Assembly (NCBI GenBank): GCA_937892015.1
Contig: CALAUY010000088.1
Span: 1-8,998 of the forward strand
Length of the DNA: 8,998 nt
DNA from: an uncultured Bacteroidales bacterium
GTDB taxonomy: Bacteria; Bacteroidota; Bacteroidia; Bacteroidales; Paludibacteraceae
Reading direction: 5' to 3'
Below the pieces are notes generated by a model. It was not told where the DNA came from. It did not search any database and worked only from the letters and a program-made list of their open reading frames with translations. The position numbers and the translations under genes are program-made. Below are positions 1 through 5,916 of this stretch, piece by piece. Positions within the stretch are counted from its first letter, which is position 1. Each line of letters begins with the position of its first letter.

Positions 1-19
1 TGAGGGTTTCACTTTTTTC

Positions 20-50
20 TTGCAGGATTCGGAAAAAAGTAGTAATTTTG
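20..50 (+). promoter_or_regulatory. Bacteroidetes-type promoter of the greA transcript
   Basis: TAATTTTG at 43-50 matches the Bacteroidetes -7 consensus TAnnTTTG exactly. TTG at 20-22 lies 20 nt upstream, as expected for the -33 element. Transcription would start near position 57. That gives a leader of about 125 nt before the small ORF at 181 and about 265 nt before greA. No other good promoter match was seen between here and greA. Confidence 0.7.
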
Positions 51-96
51 CACTCGAAATTAATTTTTCATAGTTAAGGTTTAGGTTTAAATTTCG

Positions 97-130
97 CAAC
101 GAGAGGCTGGGAAGTTTCTCGTTGTTTTTT
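97..130 (+). terminator. Terminator-like hairpin in the greA leader (possible attenuator)
   Basis: CAACGAGA at 97-104 pairs perfectly with TCTCGTTG at 117-124, with a 12-nt loop, and T6 follows at 125-130. This is the form of an intrinsic terminator. It lies about 40 nt downstream of the predicted transcription start and upstream of the small ORF and greA. It could release a short leader RNA of roughly 75 nt and reduce read-through into greA. It could instead be the terminator of a gene left of the window, with the promoter match fortuitous. Confidence 0.6.
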
Positions 131-180
131 CAAACTTTGGCAAATGCTATGAGGGTTTTTCAATTATAATTCAATAGATT

Positions 181-306
181 ATGAGCAAAATGAACACTAA
201 AAACAACAACCATGAGGAAGAATCGTCCGTGTTACCCGACTTGAATAATGCAGATGAAGCCCGAAAAGCCTTTCTCGCGGCAGAGATTTTTAACAGAAAA
301 TATTAA
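181..306 (+). CDS. 41-residue small protein upstream of greA, function unknown
   Basis: ATG at 181 opens a 41-codon frame ending in TAA at 304-306. An in-frame TAG at 175-177 shows this is a free-standing ORF and not the tail of a longer gene. An internal ATG at 190 is an alternative start. The N-terminal part is hydrophilic and rich in Asn, Lys and Glu. The C-terminal part, beginning at Leu18, reads LPDLNNADEARKAF and ends EIFNRKY, which looks like a folded or conserved segment. The start lies in an AT-rich region without a Shine-Dalgarno site, usual for Bacteroidetes. The stop is 13 nt before the greA start, so translational coupling is possible. I do not recognise a named family. It could be a real small protein or a regulatory leader peptide. 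Confidence 0.55.
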   Translation: MSKMNTKNNNHEEESSVLPDLNNADEARKAFLAAEIFNRKY

Positions 307-319
307 AACAAACACAGAT

Positions 320-790
320 ATGGCTACACATTACATGACTGCAGAAGGGCTGCAGCGATTGAAAGAAGAACTACAACAGCTGGAGAGCGTCGATCGACCC
401 CGAGTCATTGCTGCTATTAGAGAGGCTCGTGACAAGGGCGACCTCTCAGAAAACGCTGAATATGAAGCTGCTAAAGAGCAGCAAAACATGCTTGAGTCAC
501 GCATCGCCCTGCTCAAGTCACGCATCGTTGACGCACGTATCATCGACGAGAGCCGCATCTCTACCAAAGAGGTGCAAGTCCTGACAAAAGTGAAAGTGCG
601 CAACTTGAAGAACGGGATGACCAAAGTGTATCATCTGGTCACTGAAGGCGAGGCCAACATCACACAAGGCAAACTGGCAGTGACCACACCCATTGCCAAA
701 GGACTGCTCGGCAAGAAAGTAGGCGACATCGCCGAAGTAACCGTTCCCGCAGGAAAAATGCAGTTCGAAATACTCGAGATAACACGCTAA
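320..790 (+). CDS. greA: Transcription elongation factor GreA
   Basis: The 156-residue product matches GreA, which binds the RNA polymerase secondary channel and stimulates cleavage of the backtracked transcript 3' end, rescuing stalled complexes. Residues 1-76 form the N-terminal coiled-coil domain. The tip carries AREARDKGDLSENAEY-like sequence with the acidic pair Asp41 and Glu44, the same numbering as the essential tip residues of E. coli GreA. Residues from about 80 form the C-terminal FKBP-like domain, including PIAKGLLGKKVGD and FEILEI. I chose ATG 320 over the upstream ATG at 248 because the extra 24 residues have no GreA character and overlap the small ORF in another frame. The length is normal. 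The HIT gene follows 12 nt downstream and is probably cotranscribed. Confidence 0.96.
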   Translation: MATHYMTAEGLQRLKEELQQLESVDRPRVIAAIREARDKGDLSENAEYEAAKEQQNMLESRIALLKSRIVDARIIDESRISTKEVQVLTKVKVRNLKNGMTKVYHLVTEGEANITQGKLAVTTPIAKGLLGKKVGDIAEVTVPAGKMQFEILEITR

Positions 791-802
791 TACTCCCATC
801 TC

Positions 803-1216
803 ATGACACTGTTTACTAAGATTATAAACGGCGACATCCCGAGCTTCAAAGTGGCAGAGGACGAACATTTCTACGCTTTCTTGGACATTAACCCGCTCAA
901 GCGCGGACATGTGCTCGTCATCCCCAAACTGCCCGAACCCGAGGCCGACTACATCTTCGACCTCGACGACAAGACACTCGCCGGACTCATGCTCTTCGCA
1001 AAGATGGTGGCTAATGGCATACAAAAAGCTATCCCGTGCAAACGCGTCGGAGTGGCAGTACTCGGCATGGAGGTCAACCACGTACATGTGCACCTCATCC
1101 CGCTCGACAAGGAAACAGACATGCTTTTCACGAACCCCAAACTGAAACTCACAACCGAAGAAATGGCGGAAATCGCCAATTCCATCGCCGTCGCAATAGA
1201 AGGAGGAGAGGCTTAA
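803..1216 (+). CDS. HIT family protein (histidine triad nucleotide hydrolase or transferase)
   Basis: The 137-residue protein begins with the typical HIT opening (FTKIINGDIPSFKVAED, with FLDINPLKRGHVLVIPK at about residues 26-42). It carries the histidine triad as NHVHVHLIPL: His93, His95 and His97 match HxHxH, and the middle His is the expected nucleophile. HIT proteins hydrolyse or transfer nucleotidyl groups, for example from AMP-lysine, AMP-phosphoramidate or dinucleoside polyphosphates. The sequence does not fix the substrate. It is a cytoplasmic single-domain protein of normal size with no signal peptide. It follows greA closely. Its last codons form the 5' arm of a terminator and the stop codon lies in the loop. 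Confidence 0.95.
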   Translation: MTLFTKIINGDIPSFKVAEDEHFYAFLDINPLKRGHVLVIPKLPEPEADYIFDLDDKTLAGLMLFAKMVANGIQKAIPCKRVGVAVLGMEVNHVHVHLIPLDKETDMLFTNPKLKLTTEEMAEIANSIAVAIEGGEA

Positions 1217-1230
1217 CCTCTCCTCTTTTC
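1201..1230 (+). terminator. Intrinsic terminator containing the HIT gene stop codon
   Basis: GGAGGAGAGG-type sequence at 1203-1211 pairs without mismatch with CCTCTCCTC at 1217-1225. The loop is 5 nt (CTTAA, 1212-1216) and TTTT follows at 1226-1229. The stem has 9 perfect pairs, and a G-T and an A-T pair at the base can extend it. The TAA stop codon at 1214-1216 is entirely within the loop. In the opposite direction no T run follows the hairpin, so it should act only on the plus-strand transcript. Confidence 0.85.
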
Positions 1231-1322
1231 GTAACTACCTATCTCTTTTCGTAACTCTCCTTCTTTCGTACCTATCTCTTTCCGTAACACTCCTTCTTTC
1301 GTATCTATCTCTTTTCGTAACT
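1224..1322. repeat. Pyrimidine-rich 33-bp tandem repeat in a convergent gap
   Basis: CTATCTCTTTTCGTAACT at 1239-1256 recurs at 1272-1289 (two differences) and 1305-1322 (identical), a period of 33 bp. Between the copies lies CTCCTTCTTTCGTA plus C or T, at 1257-1271 and 1290-1304. The 33-bp unit is itself two similar half-units, so a TTTCGTA-like core occurs six times, with CGTA at 1230, 1250, 1267, 1283, 1300 and 1316. A partial copy overlaps the end of the HIT terminator. The array occupies most of the gap between the convergent HIT and pectate lyase genes. No function is evident. Confidence 0.85.
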
Positions 1323-1351
1323 ATCTTCATATTTATCTATAGCAACTCATC

Positions 1352-3115
1352 TTATTTCACCAACTGACCCGTAAGACTGTATTTCTCGCCGTCCTTGAGC
1401 AGATAGATAACCCCGTCTTCATACACATACTCGCCACGAAGCGTTTCCGGATGAACCCGCAACGCCGTCTCCACTTCAGGAACAGGTCGTCCTTCTGGGA
1501 TGGGATTGGCCAACTCTCCATCGCTGCCATTGAGGAAAAACTCGAGGTTCGTGTAGCCGCTGTTGAGTGCTGACAACGTGCACTGATTGCCGTCAGTAGG
1601 GTCGTTGGGATTGAGCCCATGCGCCACTTCCCACGCATCCGGCATCCCGTCTTGGTCAGTATCGACTGCTATAGTGTCACCATCCAAGAGACCAAGATAC
1701 GGATACGAGGTGATAGTGTCCGTTCCGACGAGGAAAGTGTCGGTACGCGAGAACTGAATATTCTCTTGCGAGTCAATAATACCTATCTTGTCAGGAGCTG
1801 TCGGTCCTACAAACAGCGGGTCTCGACTGCCGGCTGCTTCTGCAAGCAGACGAGCATCCTCTTCGTCTATGCGAGGCAACTGTGCACCTGCACCTGCACA
1901 GACTGACGCAAACGCCTCTTGTGCCGTCTGTAGCTGCAATTCCGAGGATGCATATTGCTCCTCCAGCACGTAACGATTATAGGTGTCCTGATTGGCAGTA
2001 CGACCGTCCAGATTGAACGCACGAACGGATTTGCCCTCTGTAAAACCGTATAGGTTACTGTCGTTCACAAGCGTCAAACTCTCGTCACTCCAGATGGCAG
2101 TGGAGTAATTGTACTTGTTGCCCGTTTCGAACATGTTGCCCGACAAATACCAACGCCCATAGTCCTTATCCTTGCTACCTTGCACGAAATAGCGACTCGA
2201 CAGTTTCGAGGCCAATGTGGCCGGACCGGCACGAAAATAGTTGTTAACGAGGTAGATGTGGTCGTATCCTATGGCCTTTCCCGAAACATCTTTGTTGACG
2301 GCCGTGTCGTTCTCGCCACCATACAGCGAGTTGGGTTTGCCCCAGTTATAAATCACGTTATTGGCGAATTCAGAGTCAACGAAAGCATCGTGGTAATGAT
2401 TGCCCTTATCGAGTTGTGCATCGTCACGTACGCCGTTGAAGCGAGGTGTACGGTTCAGGCAGTTAGTAATCAGGCAATGGTGCATCGTGCTGTGTTCACC
2501 GCCCCATTGCGTTGCATAAGCGCGCGAACCTTTCTTGTTCTTGCTGTTATACAGTCCCTCTCCGATTATCGACCACTGGATGGTCGTCGAGTCGGTATCG
2601 TATGCCGTCACGCACTCCTCCATCGACCAAGTGAACGAACAGTGGTCGATAATCACGTTCTGCGTGTTCTCCATATCAAGAGCAGGACAACTGCTGCTTG
2701 GGATGTCACCGGCACGGAAACGGATGTGGCGGATGATGACGTTCGGCTTGCAGACGTACAGATTGTAGCCCGCAAGACAGATACCGCCACCCGGAGCCGT
2801 CTGACCCGCGATGGTAACGTTGGGATGCTGCAACTTGAGCTTACTCGTCAGATAAATAGTGCCACACACGTTAAAAACAATTGTGCGTGGAGTGTCATCA
2901 CCTGTTCGGAGAGCCCAGCGCAGCGTCCCTTCTACAAGGTTATTGTCCGTACAGTCGTCCAGTCGCGTCACGTAATACACGGTACCGCCACGACCGCCCG
3001 TAACAAACTTGCCATATCCCTCTGCGCCGGGGAAAGCGGTCAAACGTTGTTGACCAAAACAGGCAATGCACAACGTCATTACCGACATCAATACTGCGAA
3101 TCTTTTCATGTACAT
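1352..3115 (-). CDS. Secreted pectate lyase, polysaccharide lyase family 1
   Basis: The 587-residue protein has a signal peptide of about 21 residues, with likely cleavage after Cys-Phe-Gly21. The mature protein starts with the PL1 pattern AFPGAEGYGKFVTGGRGG, followed by HPNVTIAGQTAPGGG at about 97-111 and VIIDHCSFTWS at 154-164. Further pieces of the parallel beta-helix core are TTIQWSIIGEGL (177-188) and NNVIYNW (252-258). NRTPRFNG at 221-228 contains the candidate catalytic Arg225, and nearby acidic residues would bind calcium. PL1 enzymes cleave polygalacturonate by beta-elimination. Residues 485-510 (DTDQDGMPDAWE...) form a calcium-binding DxDxDG segment common near the C-terminus of Bacteroidetes lyases. 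The final 20 residues form a small IYLLKDGEKYSLTGQLVK tail. Met3 is an alternative start. The gene lies 36 nt downstream of the DUF4294 gene. No SusC/SusD genes are near it. Confidence 0.9.
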   Translation of the reverse strand: MYMKRFAVLMSVMTLCIACFGQQRLTAFPGAEGYGKFVTGGRGGTVYYVTRLDDCTDNNLVEGTLRWALRTGDDTPRTIVFNVCGTIYLTSKLKLQHPNVTIAGQTAPGGGICLAGYNLYVCKPNVIIRHIRFRAGDIPSSSCPALDMENTQNVIIDHCSFTWSMEECVTAYDTDSTTIQWSIIGEGLYNSKNKKGSRAYATQWGGEHSTMHHCLITNCLNRTPRFNGVRDDAQLDKGNHYHDAFVDSEFANNVIYNWGKPNSLYGGENDTAVNKDVSGKAIGYDHIYLVNNYFRAGPATLASKLSSRYFVQGSKDKDYGRWYLSGNMFETGNKYNYSTAIWSDESLTLVNDSNLYGFTEGKSVRAFNLDGRTANQDTYNRYVLEEQYASSELQLQTAQEAFASVCAGAGAQLPRIDEEDARLLAEAAGSRDPLFVGPTAPDKIGIIDSQENIQFSRTDTFLVGTDTITSYPYLGLLDGDTIAVDTDQDGMPDAWEVAHGLNPNDPTDGNQCTLSALNSGYTNLEFFLNGSDGELANPIPEGRPVPEVETALRVHPETLRGEYVYEDGVIYLLKDGEKYSLTGQLVK

Positions 3116-3151
3116 CTTTTGGTTATTATTACAAGTATTTTGGTTGTGTTG

Positions 3152-3736
3152 TTACAATTGTCCGGATTCTACGAGCAGGATGATGCGTTCCGTGATGCGG
3201 TCCTTGTCTTCGCCGTCATATTCGGCGTGCAGGTCGTTGCCGAACATTTTAGCAATGCCCTGCCAGAAATTGGCGGCAAGAGAACCCTTGTACATCTCAA
3301 TCACATCGTACGATGTCTGTCCCGACTCACGGTCAATAAGTTTCATCAACATCTGACCTTGAGAGGCCGTCATGTTGCGAAAACTGCCCTCATATCGCTG
3401 GAAAAGCAGTTTTTCATATTGCTTCCAGAATTTGCGCTTTTGGCGTTTCGACATGTCCTGCATCAGTTCACCGGTCTTCTCCATCTCTTTCGCAAGAATC
3501 TTGGCGTACGGCAACGTCTTCTTCACATCACGAACGGTTTTCCAATAAAAACGTTCCTGCTTCTTGTTTTTGAACCGCATCTTCGGAAAAACATACACGT
3601 CGTGCAAGAACGCCAAACCAATGGTGTCCCCTTCTGACGTCACTTCTGCCGGTAGTTGAATAGATGTTTCTTGTTGCGAGAACGAGTTAAGCGCAAAAAG
3701 TGACGCAAAAAGTATCAAAAAAATCCTCTTTTTCAT
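3152..3736 (-). CDS. DUF4294 family protein, exported
   Basis: The 194-residue protein has a typical signal peptide (MKKRIFLILFASLFALNSFS) with likely cleavage after Ser20, so it should be periplasmic or outer-membrane associated. The body matches the DUF4294 family of Bacteroidetes: GDTIGLAFLHDVYVFP at about 36-51, then FKNKKQERFYWKTVRDVKKTLPYAK, a central basic helical region (SKRQKRKFWKQYEKLL), and the C-terminal pieces LIDRESGQTSYDVI and FGNDLHAEYDGEDKD. The function of the family is unknown. There is no lipobox. Its start codon lies only 11 nt past the -7 element of a strong promoter match, so the mRNA leader would be very short. It is the first gene of a likely operon with the pectate lyase, although no functional link is evident from sequence. 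Confidence 0.88.
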   Translation of the reverse strand: MKKRIFLILFASLFALNSFSQQETSIQLPAEVTSEGDTIGLAFLHDVYVFPKMRFKNKKQERFYWKTVRDVKKTLPYAKILAKEMEKTGELMQDMSKRQKRKFWKQYEKLLFQRYEGSFRNMTASQGQMLMKLIDRESGQTSYDVIEMYKGSLAANFWQGIAKMFGNDLHAEYDGEDKDRITERIILLVESGQL

Positions 3737-3747
3737 CTTTCAGACTG

Positions 3748-3778
3748 CAAAATTACGTTTTTTTTTTGATTTATGCAA
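3748..3778 (-). promoter_or_regulatory. Promoter of the DUF4294-pectate lyase operon
   Basis: Read on the minus strand, TAATTTTG (3755-3748) is a perfect Bacteroidetes -7 element. CTTG with its TTG at 3778-3776 lies 20 nt upstream as the -33 element. The spacer contains an uninterrupted run of 10 A (T10 on the plus strand, 3758-3767). Only 11 nt separate the -7 element from the ATG, so the transcript would have a 5' leader of a few nucleotides. Confidence 0.75.
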
Positions 3779-3792
3779 GGTTTTCTGCATAT

Positions 3793-3827
3793 TTTGTGCC
3801 AAATATCAATTTTTTTTTGTATCTTTG
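3793..3827 (+). promoter_or_regulatory. Promoter of the cca-tsaC-GT2-ClC gene run
   Basis: TATCTTTG at 3820-3827, followed by CAG, is a perfect -7 element. The best -33 candidate is TTTG at 3793-3796, 23 nt upstream, slightly wider than the usual 19-21 nt. The spacer holds a run of nine T at 3810-3818. Transcription would start near 3834, leaving about 23 nt before the cca ATG. It lies back to back with the DUF4294 promoter. Confidence 0.7.
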
Positions 3828-3856
3828 CAGTCGATTTTGAAAATTTAGTGCATTTT

Positions 3857-5308
3857 ATGTCTATTTTAGACCCAAAATTGGAAGATAAAACGCTCCATCT
3901 GATTGGCCGTGAAGCCGACAAGTTGGGGTTGGAGTGTTATGTCATTGGCGGTTGGGTACGCGACTTGTTGTTGCATCGCCCGTCTAAAGACATCGATGTG
4001 GTGGTTGTAGGCTCGGGTATTCTACTCGCTGAAGCCGTGCACAAACACCTCTCTGGTTCGCATCTCAGCGTTTTTCGTACGTACGGAACAGCCCAAGTCA
4101 AGCGCGGAGAGACCGAACTGGAGTTTGTTGGAGCACGTCGCGAGTCGTATCGGCACGACAGTCGCAATCCCATTGTGGAGGACGGCACACTCGAGGACGA
4201 CCAGAAACGCCGCGACTTCACTATCAATGCACTCGCCATCTGTCTCAATACTGACCGATACGGCGAACTGCTCGACCCGTTTGAGGGCATCCGTGACCTC
4301 AATGCCGGCATTATCCGTACACCTTTAGACCCGCAGATTACGTTCGATGACGACCCATTGCGCATGATGCGAGCCGTACGCTTTGCCAGTCAACTCGGCT
4401 TTGCGCTCAACCTCACTACGTTCGAGGCCATCGAACGTAATGCACAGCGCATCCGTATCATCACCAAAGAGCGTATAGCGGACGAGCTGAACAAGATAAT
4501 GCTCTCACCCAAACCTTCTGTGGGATGGAAACTGCTCGACAAAACAGGCTTGTTGCCCATCATCTTCCCCGAACTGAGTGCACTCAAGGGCGTTGACCGA
4601 CGACCGGCCGGCGACAACTCGCCCGTCACGCTCGGACACAAGGACGTGTTCCTACATACGCTGCAAGTGCTGGACAACGTGGCCGATGCCACCGATGCCA
4701 AAGACCCGCACGTGCTCTGGTTGCGATGGGCAGCTTTGCTCCACGACATCGGTAAACCGCAGTCGAAGAAATGGGAAGACGGCATCGGTTGGACTTTTCA
4801 CAACCACAACTATCTCGGAGCACGAATGGTACCGCGTATCTTCAGCCGCATGAAGCTCCCGCAGAACGAGAAAATGGAGTACGTCCGTAAGTTGGTTGAC
4901 CTGCACATGAGACCGATAGCACTCATCGAGGACACGGTAACCGACTCGGCCGTAAGGCGACTGCTCTTCGAGGCCGGAGATGATGTTGACGACTTGATGC
5001 TCCTCTGCAAGGCCGACATCACTTCGAAGAACGAGGACAAAGTACGACGATACAAAGCCAACTACGAACTGGTTCAACGCAAAATGGTTGAGTTGGAAGA
5101 GCGTGATCGTATCCGCAATTTTCAGCCGCCCGTTCGAGGCGAGGAAATCATGCAGACGCTGCATCTCACTCCAAGTCGCGAAGTAGGAATACTCAAAGAG
5201 GCAATCAAGGATGCTATTCTTGATGGCATCATCCCCAACGAATACGAGCCGGCACGAGCATTCATGCTGGAAAAAGCAAAAGAGATGGGACTTACTGTAA
5301 ATGAATAA
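3857..5308 (+). CDS. cca: CCA tRNA nucleotidyltransferase with HD domain
   Basis: The 483-residue protein has the class II nucleotidyltransferase head: YVIGGWVRDLLLHRPSKDIDVVVVG, where GG at 31-32 and the metal-binding Asp45 and Asp47 are visible, with a third carboxylate at about Glu89 (ELEFVGAR). RRDFTINAL (118-126) is the family signature. DPLRMMRAVRFA (166-177) and TKERIADEL (203-211) belong to the neck and nucleotide-recognition region. An HD domain follows, with His267, LLHDIGK containing His296-Asp297, and FHNHNYLG at 314-321. The enzyme adds or repairs the 3' CCA of tRNA; some relatives add only A or C, or polyadenylate RNA. ATG 3857 was chosen because the in-frame ATG at 3773 lies upstream of the promoter and its extension shows no family character. 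The tsaC gene follows after 11 nt. Confidence 0.93.
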   Translation: MSILDPKLEDKTLHLIGREADKLGLECYVIGGWVRDLLLHRPSKDIDVVVVGSGILLAEAVHKHLSGSHLSVFRTYGTAQVKRGETELEFVGARRESYRHDSRNPIVEDGTLEDDQKRRDFTINALAICLNTDRYGELLDPFEGIRDLNAGIIRTPLDPQITFDDDPLRMMRAVRFASQLGFALNLTTFEAIERNAQRIRIITKERIADELNKIMLSPKPSVGWKLLDKTGLLPIIFPELSALKGVDRRPAGDNSPVTLGHKDVFLHTLQVLDNVADATDAKDPHVLWLRWAALLHDIGKPQSKKWEDGIGWTFHNHNYLGARMVPRIFSRMKLPQNEKMEYVRKLVDLHMRPIALIEDTVTDSAVRRLLFEAGDDVDDLMLLCKADITSKNEDKVRRYKANYELVQRKMVELEERDRIRNFQPPVRGEEIMQTLHLTPSREVGILKEAIKDAILDGIIPNEYEPARAFMLEKAKEMGLTVNE

Positions 5309-5319
5309 TCTGTATCGCA

Positions 5320-5916
5320 ATGAACAACACCGAAAGATACGATAAAGACGACCTGCTGGAGGCCGTCAGAGTAATGAGCGAGGGCGGCATTATCCTCTAT
5401 CCTACCGACACCGTTTGGGGAATAGGTTGCGATGCAACCAATGCTGCCGCTGTCGAGCGTATCTATCAACTCAAACAGCGCTCCGACCGCAAAGCGATGC
5501 TTTGCCTCTTGGATGCACCGGGCAAACTGCAAGGGTACGTGTCGCAAGTGCCATCCACCGCTTGGGATTTGTTGGAATGCACCGACGACCTTTCGCAGCG
5601 TCCGCTGACCATCATCTACCCATGCGCGCGGAATGTGGCAGACAACCTGCTTGCTGAGGACGGCAGTTTAGGCATACGCATCACGGCAGAGCCTTTCTCA
5701 CAAGCTCTCTGCGCCCGACTGCATCACCCTGTAGTCAGTACCTCGGCCAACATCAGCGGCCAACCCGCTGCACGCTCTTTCCGCGAGATACCGGAAACTA
5801 TCCGTGCCGGCGTGGACTACATCTGCCGTTTCCGACGCAACGACCCATGCCAAACCAGACCATCTGCCATCATCAAACTGGGAAAGAACAACGAAGTAAC
5901 TGTGATTAGAGAATGA
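5320..5916 (+). CDS. tsaC: L-threonylcarbamoyladenylate synthase (TsaC/YrdC family)
   Basis: The 198-residue protein is a single YrdC domain. It shows ILYPTDTVWGIGCDATN at 25-41, the basic nucleotide-binding stretch KQRSDRKAMLCLL at 52-64, LGIRI at 117-121, VVSTSANISGQPA at 138-150 and RPSAIIKL near the C-terminus. These enzymes make threonylcarbamoyl-AMP from threonine, bicarbonate and ATP, the first step of tRNA t6A37 synthesis. The protein is the short TsaC form without the C-terminal Sua5 domain. The KRxxxKPM-like motif has Ala59 where Pro is common. It sits directly after cca, placing two tRNA-maturation enzymes side by side, and overlaps the next gene by ATGA at 5913-5916, implying translational coupling. 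Confidence 0.93.
   Translation: MNNTERYDKDDLLEAVRVMSEGGIILYPTDTVWGIGCDATNAAAVERIYQLKQRSDRKAMLCLLDAPGKLQGYVSQVPSTAWDLLECTDDLSQRPLTIIYPCARNVADNLLAEDGSLGIRITAEPFSQALCARLHHPVVSTSANISGQPAARSFREIPETIRAGVDYICRFRRNDPCQTRPSAIIKLGKNNEVTVIRE

Noticed and set aside
78..89. GGTTTAGGTTTA in the greA leader as a telomere-like or heptamer-array repeat
   Set aside because: There are only two 6-nt units with no further copies, too short to separate from chance in AT-rich leader DNA.
248..319. An N-terminal extension of GreA from ATG 248
   Set aside because: The 24 extra residues do not resemble GreA, which already has its normal length and residue numbering from ATG 320, and they overlap the small ORF in a different frame.
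2180..3637. A 485-codon plus-strand open frame opposite the pectate lyase and DUF4294 genes
   Set aside because: Its codons lie exactly antisense to the codons of both real genes, so it stays open only because they avoid TTA, CTA and TCA in this stretch. The product has no recognisable domain, and the minus-strand genes have clear families and signal peptides.
3773..3856. An upstream start for cca at ATG 3773
   Set aside because: This start lies before the -7 element at 3820-3827 and would encode a hydrophobic extension unlike nucleotidyltransferases; ATG 3857 gives a normal N-terminus.
4652..5320. A 222-codon minus-strand open frame opposite cca
   Set aside because: It is a shadow of a well-supported gene with no domain, no promoter and no signal features.
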